NCBI GenBank assembly: GCA_005888325.1
Contig: VAWU01000018.1
Location: forward strand, 1-61,097
Direction of reading: 5' to 3'
DNA length: 61,097 nt
DNA from: Actinomycetota bacterium
Lineage (GTDB): Bacteria > Actinomycetota > Acidimicrobiia > Acidimicrobiales > AC-14
The notes beneath the pieces were generated by a model. That model ran no database searches. It saw only the letters and a program-made list of their open reading frames with translations, and was not told the origin of the DNA. Positions 8,797 to 17,266 of the stretch are shown piece after piece. Positions within the stretch are counted from its first letter, which is position 1, and each line of letters starts with the position of its first letter. The position numbers and the translations under genes are program-made.

Positions 8797-9957
8797 GTGG
8801 CTCGCGACATGGTGGCAGCGGCGCCCGAGGCGAGCCTGCCGCCGCCGCAGACCCCTCCTCCCCTCGGCCATCGCCCCGGCCTCGACGGGCTCCGCGCCAT
8901 CGCCGTCGGGCTCGTGCTGCTCCATCACACGGTCGCCATCCTCCTGCCGCGGCACGGCGACTGGTTCAGCGGGGGGTTCCTTGGCGTCGATCTCTTCTTC
9001 GTCCTCAGCGGGTTCCTCATCACCACACTCCTCCTCGAGCGCAGGCAACGTAAGGAGGCGCACCCGCTGCTCTCGTTCTACGCCCGGCGGGCGTTGCGTC
9101 TGCTCCCCGCAGTTGCCGCGCTGCTCGTCGGCAACCTGGTCGTGGCCTTGTTCGAGCGGAACGGCGTCGGCAGCGCGGTCGAATCGTTCGCGGTCGTGTT
9201 CACCTACACCACCAACTGGGCCCTGCTCTACCACTTCGGAAACCTCTCGCCCAACCTCTCTCACCTGTGGTCGCTCGCGATCGAGGAGCAGTTCTACGCG
9301 GTCTGGCCGCTCGTGCTGCTCGGGACGCTGGCGCTGGGCCTGACCCGGCGCCGGCTGGCCTGGCTGTGCGTCGCCCTCGCGCTGGTTGCCGCGATCTGGC
9401 GCGCCGCGCTCTACCAGAGCGGCGAGGTCTGGCTCGTGATCTACATCCGTACCGATGCCCGTGCCGATGCCCTGCTCATTGGTGCCGCGCTCGCGCTCGT
9501 GCGGCCCGACATGTTGATCGGGCGCATCCTCCCGCGGGCACGCGGCGCGGCGGGGGCCGCGGCACTCCTCCTGTTCATCGGGGTGGCGTGCGCCGTGCAC
9601 GGAGACTCGAGCAGCCTCTATCTCGGCGGCTACACCCTGGTCGCGCTCCTCGCGGGGGCACTCATCACCGTCGAGCTCGCGGGGCCGTGGGCGCTGCACC
9701 CTCTCCTCGCGTCGCGGCCGATGGTGTACGTCGGCCGTCTGTCGTACTCGCTCTACCTCTGGCACTTCCTGGTCTTCCGGGTCGTCGACGCACACGTCGC
9801 GGACTCGTCGACCGCCCTGCGGCTCGCGCTCGGGTGGGGGGTCACGGCCGCCGTCTCCGTCGCCTCGTTCCGTCTGGTCGAACGGCCCGCGCTGCGGGTG
9901 AAGGACCGAATCGGCCGGCGCGCCGGGCACTCCACGGACGAAGCGATGAGCCGTTGA
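8797..9957 (+). CDS. acyltransferase 3 family membrane O-acyltransferase
   Basis: The 386-residue protein matches the Acyl_transf_3 (OafA/YrhL) family. It opens with RPGLDGLRAIAVGLVLLHHT, which contains the catalytic-type His in the first membrane helix, followed by FLGVDLFFVLSGFLITTLL and SFYARRALRLLPA, both signature blocks. About ten membrane helices follow, with NLSHLWSLAIEEQFYAVWPL near residue 160. There is no C-terminal SGNH domain, so it is the short form. Such enzymes acylate sugars of surface polymers or glycolipids. It sits between two GT2-methyltransferase fusions, which fits decoration of the same glycan. GTG 8797 is used; an ATG at 8809 is in frame. Confidence 0.9.
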   Translation: MARDMVAAAPEASLPPPQTPPPLGHRPGLDGLRAIAVGLVLLHHTVAILLPRHGDWFSGGFLGVDLFFVLSGFLITTLLLERRQRKEAHPLLSFYARRALRLLPAVAALLVGNLVVALFERNGVGSAVESFAVVFTYTTNWALLYHFGNLSPNLSHLWSLAIEEQFYAVWPLVLLGTLALGLTRRRLAWLCVALALVAAIWRAALYQSGEVWLVIYIRTDARADALLIGAALALVRPDMLIGRILPRARGAAGAAALLLFIGVACAVHGDSSSLYLGGYTLVALLAGALITVELAGPWALHPLLASRPMVYVGRLSYSLYLWHFLVFRVVDAHVADSSTALRLALGWGVTAAVSVASFRLVERPALRVKDRIGRRAGHSTDEAMSR

Positions 9958-9988
9958 GCCCCCGACCCGCCTACCCTGCTGCGCGGCC

Positions 9989-11464
9989 ATGAAGAAGATC
10001 GGGATCCTGGTCGTCGCCTACAACGCGGCGTCGACGCTCGCCAAGGTGCTCGACCGCATCCCGCCCGACTTCAGGCCTCGCATCAGCGACGTGCTCGTCT
10101 ACGACGACAACAGCAGCGACGCCACGTACCTCGTGGGGCTCGGCTACCAGACGCTCGACCCGGGGTTTCCGCTGACGGTGATGCGCCACCCCGAGAACCT
10201 CGGGTACGGCGGCAACCAGAAGGCCGGCTACCGGTGGGCGATCGAGCACGGGCTCGACATCGTCGTGCTCCTCCACGGTGACGGCCAGTACGCCCCGGAG
10301 CAGCTCCCGGCGATGGTCGCGCCACTCGAGCGCGGCGAGTGCGACGCGGTGTTCGGATCGCGCATGCTCGTGCCCGGCGGGGCGCGGGCCGGCGGGATGC
10401 CGCTCTACAAGTTCGTCGGCAACAAGGTGCTCACCGCCTTCCACAACGCGATGGTCGGCCTGGAGCTGAGCGAATGGCACTCGGGCTACCGCGCCTACCG
10501 GGTGGCGGCGCTCCGTGACATCCCGTTCGAGTCGAACAGCAACGGCTTCGACTTCGACAGCGAGATCATCATCCAGCTGCACGAGTCGGGGAAGCGCATC
10601 CTCGAGATCCCGATCCCCACCTTCTACGGAGGCGAGATCTCCTATGTGAACGGGCTGACGTACGCGCGCGACACCGCGGCCGAGGTCGCCCGCTACCGAC
10701 TCCACAAGATGGGGTTCGGCACGGGTGAGGCGGCGTTCGCGAGCAACGACCACGAGCTGAAGCAGGGCGAGGACACGTCGGACGGGCGCATCGTGACGTG
10801 GCTGCGCAGCCGCAGCCCTGCCCGCGTGCTCCACCTGGGATGCTTCGACGGCTCCCTGAGCGCGCGCATCGAGAAGCTCGGGCACGAGGTGACCGGCGTG
10901 GAGGGCGAGGAGCTGGGCCAGGTGCGCGAGCGGGTCCATCGCTTCATCCGGGCCGACCTCGACGAGGGCATCCCCGGCGAAGCGGGCGGCGGCTACGACG
11001 TCGTGCTGCTGGCCGACGCCCTCACACGGGCGCGCCGGCCCGAGCTGCTGCTCGCGCAGTCCCACGGCGTCCTCGGGCCGGGCGGCACCGTCGTGGCCTG
11101 CGTAGCGAACTTCGGACACTGGTACCCGCGAAGCCGGGTGGCCCTCGGCGCCTTCGACTACGACCGTCGAGGCATCCTCGACAACCGGAGCGTGCGCTTC
11201 TACACGCGGCGCAGCTTCGAGCACCTGACGGCCGCGCAGGGGTTCCGGGTCCGCCGGCGTGAAGCGCTCGGCCTGCCCGTCGAGGTGCTGCGGCGGGGAA
11301 GCCGGCGGGCAGGAGCGCCGATGGGCAGGACCGGAGCCTTCCTGCAGCGGGTGGGCAGCCTCGGCGTGGCGCTGCGGCCCACGCTGTTCGCCTACCAGTT
11401 CCTCTACGAGCTCGCCCCCACCGGCGAGCGGGCCCCTATTGGGGAACGACCACTTGACGTATAG
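9989..11464 (+). CDS. GT2 glycosyltransferase - methyltransferase fusion, copy 2, with eroded SAM motifs
   Basis: The 491-residue product is a paralogue of the gene at 7253, alike along its whole length. The GT2 half is intact: IGILVVAYNAAST, DDNSSDAT and HGDGQYAPEQLPAM. In the methyltransferase half the SAM loop reads VLHLGCFDG instead of VLDLGCSHG, and the following motif reads LADALTRARRPELL instead of AADVLEHVRHPERLL, so the first Asp and the Leu-Glu-His block are lost. The C-terminal region (HWYPRSRVALGAFDYDRRGI) is still conserved. This suggests that copy 2 keeps glycosyltransferase activity but may no longer methylate. ATG 9989 is a clear start. Confidence 0.88.
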   Translation: MKKIGILVVAYNAASTLAKVLDRIPPDFRPRISDVLVYDDNSSDATYLVGLGYQTLDPGFPLTVMRHPENLGYGGNQKAGYRWAIEHGLDIVVLLHGDGQYAPEQLPAMVAPLERGECDAVFGSRMLVPGGARAGGMPLYKFVGNKVLTAFHNAMVGLELSEWHSGYRAYRVAALRDIPFESNSNGFDFDSEIIIQLHESGKRILEIPIPTFYGGEISYVNGLTYARDTAAEVARYRLHKMGFGTGEAAFASNDHELKQGEDTSDGRIVTWLRSRSPARVLHLGCFDGSLSARIEKLGHEVTGVEGEELGQVRERVHRFIRADLDEGIPGEAGGGYDVVLLADALTRARRPELLLAQSHGVLGPGGTVVACVANFGHWYPRSRVALGAFDYDRRGILDNRSVRFYTRRSFEHLTAAQGFRVRRREALGLPVEVLRRGSRRAGAPMGRTGAFLQRVGSLGVALRPTLFAYQFLYELAPTGERAPIGERPLDV

Positions 11465-11545
11465 TCGAGTCGCGCCCGGGGGGTCCGAAAATGCCCGATC
11501 CGGGTGGCGCGAGCCTCGCCCGTGCTGTTCCGGAAGGATTTGCCA

Positions 11546-13300
11546 ATGGCGTCACAGAGTGACCGCTCACCTGTCTGCCTGATCCGAGCGCCAACGGTCG
11601 AGACGTTCCGGTTCGCGACGACGTCGATCACGCCGCCCCTGGGGCTCGCCTTCATCGCCGGCGCGCTGGAGTCCGCCGGCGAGCAGGTGATGTTCATCGA
11701 CGCGGTCGCCGAGGCTCCCGAGACGTTCCGCCGCTACTTCAAGGGCTACCTGCTCGGGCTGCCGTACGAGGAGATCGCCCAGCGGGTCCCGGCCGACGCG
11801 AAGCTGATCGGGATCTCGGTGATCTTCACCCACGAGTGGCCGTCGGCGGTGCGGCTGATCGACGTCATCAAGGCCCGTCATCCCCATGCCCGGATCGTGC
11901 TGGGCGGCGAGCACATCACGTCGATGCCCGAGTTCTGCCTGCGCACGTCGGGCGCCGACTTCCTGGTGCTCGGCGAGGGTGAGGAGACCGTCGTCGAGCT
12001 GGTCCGCGCGCTCGACGGCAAGACCTCCCTCGACGAGGTCGACGGCATCGCCTTCCGCTCAGGCGACGAGGTCGTCGTCAACCCCCGACGCGCCCGCACC
12101 CTCGCGGTCGACGACATCGCCTGGCCCGCGTGGCACCACGTCGACCTCGACACCTACAACGAGCGGCGGTGGATGGGCGGAATGTTCACGTCCACCAAGT
12201 CGGTGCCGATCCTGGCGACCCGCGGCTGCCCCTACCAGTGCACGTACTGCTCCTCGCCCAACATGTGGACGCCACGGTGGATCCCGCGCGACCCGGCCAA
12301 GGTCGCGGACGAGATCCAGTACTACTACGAGCACCTCGGCGCCCGGAACTTCCCGTTCCAGGACCTCACCGCGATCGTGCGGCGGCAATGGATCATCGAC
12401 TTCTGCAACGAGCTGCTCGATCGCAACCTCGACATCACGTGGCAGCTGCCGTCGGGCACACGGTCCGAGGCGATCGACGAGGAGGTCGCCGAGCTGCTGC
12501 GACGTACGGGCATGATCAACATGGCCTACGCGCCGGAGTCGGGCTCCGCGGAGACGCGGGAGCTGGTCAAGAAGCGGATGAATGAGGACCGTCTGTTCGA
12601 GAGCATCCGGGCGGCAGTCGTCTCCGAGCTCAACGTGTCGGTGTTCATCGTCGTCGGGTTCCCGCACGACACCGAGGCGCAGCTTCGCGAGAACCTGCCG
12701 TTCCTCGACAAGCTCGCCGAGATCGGCATCACCGACATCGCGATCGCGTTTTACATGGCGCTGCCCGGCACGCAGATCTTCAACAGCCTCTACGACAGCG
12801 GCAAGATCAAGATCGACGAGACGTACTTCCGGCACATCCTCGCCTCGACGTCGCTGTGGTCGACGTCCACGTATTGCGAGGAGCTGAGCAACATCCAGCT
12901 CACGATGTGGAAGTTCCGCTTGTTCCGTCGCTTCTACAGCCAGCGACGGGCGCGCGTGGAGTCCGACGGGCTCACCACCACCGTGCGCCAGGCGGTGGCG
13001 GCGCTGCGCGGCAAGAGCGGTGACGCCTCGAAGCTCCAGACCGCCTTCCGCAACGGCATGGTGAGCGGCCTCGAGACGGCCAAGGCGAAGGTGCGACGGG
13101 GCTGGATGACCCGGGCCGAAGAGAAGCGCATGTTCGAGTCATGGGACGGCATCTTCCGGGAGATCCGCGAGAAGAACGAGCGTGACGGCGTGCACGTCCG
13201 AGCCCCGGCCGACACACGCGAGCTCCGCGACACGAACGTGATCAAGGAGCTCAAGGCCACGCACGCGACGCGCCGTAGGATCCCGGTTCGCTCGGCCTAG
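11546..13300 (+). CDS. cobalamin-binding-domain radical SAM protein
   Basis: The 584-residue protein has an N-terminal B12-binding-like fold (about 1-190; LGLAFIAGALESAG, then IVLGGEHIT and LGEGEETVVELVRAL) and a radical SAM core with the cluster motif RGCPYQCTYCSS, Cys 228, 232 and 235 (CxxxCxxC). The B12 domain lacks the DxHxxG base-off motif, as in BchE-like enzymes. The C-terminal ~130 residues are helical and basic. Enzymes of this class catalyse methylations, ring formations or cyclisations on lipids, hopanoids and tetrapyrroles; the substrate here is unknown. ATG 11546 follows GGAAGGA. It is the last gene of the surface-polymer locus and is followed by a strong hairpin. Confidence 0.88.
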   Translation: MASQSDRSPVCLIRAPTVETFRFATTSITPPLGLAFIAGALESAGEQVMFIDAVAEAPETFRRYFKGYLLGLPYEEIAQRVPADAKLIGISVIFTHEWPSAVRLIDVIKARHPHARIVLGGEHITSMPEFCLRTSGADFLVLGEGEETVVELVRALDGKTSLDEVDGIAFRSGDEVVVNPRRARTLAVDDIAWPAWHHVDLDTYNERRWMGGMFTSTKSVPILATRGCPYQCTYCSSPNMWTPRWIPRDPAKVADEIQYYYEHLGARNFPFQDLTAIVRRQWIIDFCNELLDRNLDITWQLPSGTRSEAIDEEVAELLRRTGMINMAYAPESGSAETRELVKKRMNEDRLFESIRAAVVSELNVSVFIVVGFPHDTEAQLRENLPFLDKLAEIGITDIAIAFYMALPGTQIFNSLYDSGKIKIDETYFRHILASTSLWSTSTYCEELSNIQLTMWKFRLFRRFYSQRRARVESDGLTTTVRQAVAALRGKSGDASKLQTAFRNGMVSGLETAKAKVRRGWMTRAEEKRMFESWDGIFREIREKNERDGVHVRAPADTRELRDTNVIKELKATHATRRRIPVRSA

Positions 13301-13411
13301 CACCCAGCTCTCCATCCCATTCGCGACGACGCGAGGCGCAACGGGTCGTCTGCCCAATGAGTCGTCCGCCCTATGGAGACGCGCCGCGGTCCCTGCGACT
13401 CTCTGTGTGGC

Positions 13412-13468
13412 CCCGCCGTGAGCTCGTCTCGACTTCGGGGGGCGTCGATCGACGAGCTCTACGGCGGG
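13412..13468. terminator. long hairpin, probable bidirectional terminator
   Basis: The arms CCCGCCGTGAGCTCGTC (13412-13428) and GACGAGCTCTACGGCGGG (13451-13468) pair over 17 bases with a single bulged base, and the loop can pair further (TCGAC with GTCGA). It lies between two convergent genes ending at 13300 and 13510, where a shared terminator is expected. No T-run is present on either side, as is common in high-GC actinobacteria. Confidence 0.65.
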
Positions 13469-13509
13469 CGCCAAACCTGAGCCTCCGCCCGGCCGAGGCT
13501 CTGCGCGCC

Positions 13510-13734
13510 TCAGCCGGCCAGCAGCGTCGCGAGCGCCCAGATGGCGGCGACCGCCCCGATCACGATCATCACAACGCTCCGCCGCACCGGAGCCCGCTCG
13601 AGGTCGCCGGTCCGCGCCCGATCCGGCGGACGCACCAGCGCCATCCCGTTGCCGACAACGAGCGCGCCACCGAGCGCGAGCACCAACCAGGCCAGCAGGT
13701 CGTTGCCCAGGAAGAGCTGCTCAGCCAGGAACAC
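13510..13734 (-). CDS. small two-helix membrane protein, unknown function
   Basis: The 74-residue protein has two hydrophobic segments: LLAWLVLALGGALVVGNGMA (about 13-32) and VVMIVIGAVAAIWALATLLA (about 54-73), joined by a short basic stretch RPPDRARTGDLERAPVRR. Nothing else can be said of function. Its start overlaps the end of the DMT transporter gene by 14 bases, so the two are probably co-translated, which is the main reason to accept it as a gene. No family is recognised. Confidence 0.65.
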   Translation of the reverse strand: MFLAEQLFLGNDLLAWLVLALGGALVVGNGMALVRPPDRARTGDLERAPVRRSVVMIVIGAVAAIWALATLLAG

Positions 13735-14596
13735 CGATGACCTCTGTCCGGGCCGCGCCGGCCCGTACCACCAGGAGCCCGGCCGCCACGATCAGCACCG
13801 CCCCCGCGATCGTGGCGGGCGCCGGCCGCTCGTGCAGGAACAGCCAGCCGCAGACGACCGCACCTGCCGGCTCGAGGTAGCCGAGGATCCCCGCGTGGAC
13901 GGCGGGCACCCGCGCCAGCGCGGCCAGATAGAGGCTCACGCCGAGCGCGGTGTGCACGAGCCCCAGGACGAGCAGCCAGAGCCAGTCGGGCCGAGGCGCG
14001 CCCCAACCGGCGGTCAGGCCCGCGGGCAGGAGGACGACGCCGGCCACGGCCAGCTCGAGGAACGCGAGCCGCGGCCCGCCGTAGACCGCGGCCAGCGGCT
14101 TCGACACGAGGACGAGCGCGACCAACAGCACAGCCGCCAGCAACGCCAGCGCGGGACCGAGCACGCCCGCGCTCCGCACACCGGGCGCCGCCACCAGCAG
14201 GAAGCCGCCGACGGCGAGCGCGAGGGCAGTGAGGGTTCGCGGGCTCGACCGCTCGCCCAGCACGCGTGGGGCGCCCAGCGCCACGCCGATGGGCCCGAGG
14301 AACACGATCAGGACGACCGTGCCGATCGGCGCGTGTTGGAGGGCGGTGATGAACGAGAGCCAGTGCGCCGCGAGGATCGCGCCCGTGACCACCACCCGGG
14401 CGGGCTGGTGGGAGAACAGCGCCGGGCGGGCCTCGCCGCCCCCCGTCGCCAGGATGACCGCGCCCAGCCCGACCGCGCCGATCCACACGCGTCCGCTGGT
14501 GATCGCCGCCGCCGGCAGGTCGATCGCCCGGACGAGCAGCCCGATCGTCCCCCATCCGGAGCACACCACGACGAGCACGGCGGACGGTCGACGCAC
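13721..14596 (-). CDS. EamA/DMT superfamily transporter
   Basis: The 291-residue protein has ten predicted membrane helices in two EamA repeats. The first repeat shows GWGTIGLLVRAIDLPAAAI and the block WLSFITALQHAPIGTVVLIV. The second shows the matching LVHTALGVSLYLAALARVPA and GYLEPAGAVVCGWLFLHERP, which is the hallmark of the drug/metabolite exporter family. Substrates of this family are amino acids, sugars or drugs; none can be assigned. The GTG start at 14596 is supported by a TAGCCT box six bases upstream. A small membrane protein overlaps its 3' end. Confidence 0.9.
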   Translation of the reverse strand: MRRPSAVLVVVCSGWGTIGLLVRAIDLPAAAITSGRVWIGAVGLGAVILATGGGEARPALFSHQPARVVVTGAILAAHWLSFITALQHAPIGTVVLIVFLGPIGVALGAPRVLGERSSPRTLTALALAVGGFLLVAAPGVRSAGVLGPALALLAAVLLVALVLVSKPLAAVYGGPRLAFLELAVAGVVLLPAGLTAGWGAPRPDWLWLLVLGLVHTALGVSLYLAALARVPAVHAGILGYLEPAGAVVCGWLFLHERPAPATIAGAVLIVAAGLLVVRAGAARTEVIGVPG

Positions 14597-14602
14597 GGAC
14601 CG

Positions 14603-14608
14603 AGGCTA
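14603..14608 (-). promoter_or_regulatory. -10 box TAGCCT, leaderless arrangement, DMT transporter gene
   Basis: On the minus strand TAGCCT ends six bases before the GTG at 14596. A leaderless transcript is expected. Confidence 0.55.
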
Positions 14609-14760
14609 GTGGCCGGCCATGCTCGGGTTGAATGCCACATTCCGTGACATTTCCCTCAACTTGACCACGCTCAGTGCCGAAATTTCTCGTGCGGTGTGCT
14701 TCTGCGCCGCGTTCCGGAAGGCGGGCGGGGGTCGGGGACCCTCCAACAGCAGCCGAAGCC

Positions 14761-14783
14761 CCAACGCTCCCGCAGGGCGTTGG
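14761..14783. terminator. hairpin downstream of the secreted-protein gene
   Basis: CCAACGC (14761-14767) and GCGTTGG (14777-14783) form a seven-pair stem with a nine-base loop, just after the end (14817) of the minus-strand gene. On that strand it could act as its terminator. There is no T-run. The rest of 14609-14816 shows no gene. Confidence 0.4.
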
Positions 14784-14816
14784 ACCCCCTTCACTCGGCT
14801 CCCGTCCGCCCCTTCC

Positions 14817-15536
14817 TCAGCCACCCGCGACGCGGAGCCGGAAGTCGTCGGCGGAGACATCGGTGCGCACCTCGACGGCCTGCTGCACGTCGGTTCCCTC
14901 GGGCCGGTGGATCTCGCGGCGCGTGGGCGCGCCGGTCGCGGGATCGAAGCAGAAGCGGGCTCGGTCGCCGTAGGGCGGGCTCGGGTAGACGCGGCGCAGG
15001 CGCAGCGCGAAGCAGTCACCGACGCGGTCCAGACCGTAGAGCGGGAGGCGGCCCGCGAAGTAGCTGCGGAGGGCGGACACCTCACGGTCCACCTCGTCGT
15101 CGTATCTGGGCGCCGGCTGGTCGGCGGCGCAACGAAAGACGCCCGTGGCGCCGGTGCCGCAGTTCACCGTGCGATCTCCGATGCGACCGGCGACGGCACC
15201 GAGCGGCCCCACGATCAGACGGTCGGGGGGCCGTTGGGCGATCCGGAGCTCGTCATCGAGACGGCCGCGTTCCGCGGTGCGCCGGGTGAACGCCATACGG
15301 ACGACCCAGGTGCCTTCGCGACTCCGGCGCCATGCGTTCGCGAACGCGTCGACGGCAGCCCGTCGCGCCGCGCCCGGCACGGTGGTCCGGTCGCGCTCAC
15401 CGTGCGACGCCGCGACGTCTTGGGCGGCAAGGGCTCCCGCGACCAAGGTCCCGACGAGCAGTCCGGCCACCGCGCCTGCCGCGGGGTGAGGTGACGCACG
15501 ACGCGTGAGCGCACCGTACCCGCCGACGCCTACCAT
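14817..15536 (-). CDS. membrane-anchored or secreted protein, unknown function
   Basis: The 239-residue protein has one hydrophobic segment near the N-terminus (PAAGAVAGLLVGTLVAGALA, about residues 18-37) that can serve as a signal anchor. The outer part starts around residue 40 and contains three Cys (NCGTGATGVFRC and FCFDPATG) and the block YFAGRLPLYGLDRVGDCFAL. It reads like a coding gene along its length, with codon bias matching its neighbours. I recognise no family. The ATG at 15536 is only eight bases from the start of the divergent VOC gene, so their promoters must overlap. Confidence 0.65.
   Translation of the reverse strand: MVGVGGYGALTRRASPHPAAGAVAGLLVGTLVAGALAAQDVAASHGERDRTTVPGAARRAAVDAFANAWRRSREGTWVVRMAFTRRTAERGRLDDELRIAQRPPDRLIVGPLGAVAGRIGDRTVNCGTGATGVFRCAADQPAPRYDDEVDREVSALRSYFAGRLPLYGLDRVGDCFALRLRRVYPSPPYGDRARFCFDPATGAPTRREIHRPEGTDVQQAVEVRTDVSADDFRLRVAGG
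15531..15536 (+). promoter_or_regulatory. -10 box TACCAT, near-leaderless arrangement, VOC gene
   Basis: TACCAT ends eight bases before the ATG at 15545. It overlaps the ATG of the divergent gene. Confidence 0.4.
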
Positions 15537-15544
15537 CGGGTGCC

Positions 15545-16093
15545 ATGGCGTTCCATCACGTAGCCCTTGCGACCCGCGACCTCGAGGCCACCCACGCGTT
15601 CTACACCGACGTCATGAGCTTCACGCTGGTGAAGGCGGTGGCAGCCGACAGCAACGACAAGGGCGATTGGGCCAAGCACCTGTTCTACGACACCGGCGGC
15701 AACGGGCTCATCGCCTTCTGGGAGCTGCACGGCGACGAGATCCCCGACACGTGGTCGCCGGCGATCTCCACCGGCCTGGGCCTACCCGAGTGGGTGAACC
15801 ACATCGCGTTCGACGCGCCCGACCTGGAGGCGCTCGAGGCCCGCAAGCAGCACTGGCTCGGCGCCGGCCTGTTCGTGGCCGAGATCGATCACGGTTGGTG
15901 CACGTCGATCTACACCACCGACCCCAACGGGATCCTCGTCGAGTTCTGCACGACGACGCAGTCGTTCACCGACGTCGATCGCGTCGACGCTGCGCGCGTC
16001 CTGGCGGAAGCCGAGCCGGCGCGCGAGGCCGCGCCCGTGGCCGCCCTCTACGACGGCCGCGTCGCGGACGGGGCGCGGGCGAACGTGCCGTAG
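15545..16093 (+). CDS. VOC-family dioxygenase/glyoxalase-like protein
   Basis: The 182-residue protein starts MAFHHVALATRDLEATHAFY, with the first metal-ligand His of the VOC fold. It continues with WVNHIAFDAPDLEAL, the second module with another His, and ends DPNGILVEFCTTT, where the glutamate of the metal site is expected. It is a two-module, single-chain enzyme like small extradiol dioxygenases or glyoxalase I. The chemistry cannot be decided from sequence. It is followed after 15 bases by an alpha/beta hydrolase, which would suit cleavage of a ring-opened product, but this is inference. Confidence 0.88.
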   Translation: MAFHHVALATRDLEATHAFYTDVMSFTLVKAVAADSNDKGDWAKHLFYDTGGNGLIAFWELHGDEIPDTWSPAISTGLGLPEWVNHIAFDAPDLEALEARKQHWLGAGLFVAEIDHGWCTSIYTTDPNGILVEFCTTTQSFTDVDRVDAARVLAEAEPAREAAPVAALYDGRVADGARANVP

Positions 16094-16108
16094 CCGGCCG
16101 CGACCGGC

Positions 16109-17257
16109 GTGCCTCCCGGCTACTGGCCCGACCCCGCCGACGCGCCGGCCACGACGGCGGGACGCGAGCCCTTCACGCTCATGGCATCGGGCGGAGCCGT
16201 CGTGCGCGGCATCCTGTGGACGCCGCCCACGGGCACGTGGCGCACGGCCGTCGTGCTGGGCCATCCACGCGCCGACTTCTCGGTTCACTACGCGGCACCA
16301 CTGCTCGCCGCCGCGGGCTATGCGGTTGCCGGCTTCGCGTCGCGGTACGTGAACAACGACACGGACTGCCTGCACGAGCTCCTCGTCGACGACGTCACCG
16401 CGGTGGTCGACGAGGTGCGGCGCCGCGGCGCCGAGGCCGTGGTGCTTTTGGGCAACTCGGGAGGCGGCTCGATGATGGCGCTGGCCCAGGCCCGGCACGC
16501 GGAGGGCGACGCGTTCGTCGCCCTCGCCGCGCATCCCGGCGAGGGCGTGTTCCTGCTCTCGGCCATCGACCCCTCGGTCACCGACGAGGACGAGCCCTTC
16601 TCGGTCGAGGCGTCGCTCGACATGTACGACGAGAGCAACGGGTGGCGACCCTGGCCGCAGCCGTGCTCCTACGCACCCGCCTGGGTCGAGAGCTATCGCG
16701 TCGCCCAACGAGAGCGCGTGGCCCGCATCGACGCGATCGCCCGCGGGGCCGAGGCCGAGCGGACGGAGTACCGTGCCGCGGCCCGCGCCGCCGCGGGCAC
16801 ACCGCAGTGGAACCACCTCCGTCGGCGGGCCGTGCACGCGCGCTACCTCACCGTGTACCGCACGCTCGCCAACCCTGCCTATCTCGACCTGTCGATCGAG
16901 CCCGACGACCGGCGACTCGGAACGATCTTCGCGTTCCCAGACCCGCTCGATGCCAACTACGGCTACGGCGGGCTGGCGCGGGTCGTCACCGCGCGCGGGT
17001 GGCTGTCGACGTGGTCGGGACTCTCGTCGGCCGCGGCTACCGCCGACACCATGCCGTTGGTGCGCATCCCCACGCTCGTCGTGCACCCGACCGCTGACAC
17101 CGAGATCCGCATCCGGGAGGCGAAGGCCATCCATGCCGCCAGCGGCAGCGACGACGCCACGTACGTCGAGCTCGCGGGTGCGCCGCACTACCTCGACGGG
17201 CACCGCGTCGCGGCCGCCGAGCTGATCGTCGACTGGCTGCGGACGCGCGTGCCGTAG
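16109..17257 (+). CDS. alpha/beta hydrolase
   Basis: The 382-residue protein has the alpha/beta-hydrolase core: [20 protein letters not shown] (strand and oxyanion region), nucleophile elbow [13 protein letters not shown] with Ser 117, a late acid region [13 protein letters not shown], and a C-terminal His in [11 protein letters not shown] helical insertion of about 100 residues (around 190-270) forms a lid. The GTG start at 16109 begins [13 protein letters not shown]. It directly follows the VOC gene and is probably co-transcribed. Substrate unknown; an esterase or C-C hydrolase role is possible. Confidence 0.85.
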   Translation: MPPGYWPDPADAPATTAGREPFTLMASGGAVVRGILWTPPTGTWRTAVVLGHPRADFSVHYAAPLLAAAGYAVAGFASRYVNNDTDCLHELLVDDVTAVVDEVRRRGAEAVVLLGNSGGGSMMALAQARHAEGDAFVALAAHPGEGVFLLSAIDPSVTDEDEPFSVEASLDMYDESNGWRPWPQPCSYAPAWVESYRVAQRERVARIDAIARGAEAERTEYRAAARAAAGTPQWNHLRRRAVHARYLTVYRTLANPAYLDLSIEPDDRRLGTIFAFPDPLDANYGYGGLARVVTARGWLSTWSGLSSAAATADTMPLVRIPTLVVHPTADTEIRIREAKAIHAASGSDDATYVELAGAPHYLDGHRVAAAELIVDWLRTRVP

Positions 17258-17266
17258 CGCTCGGCG

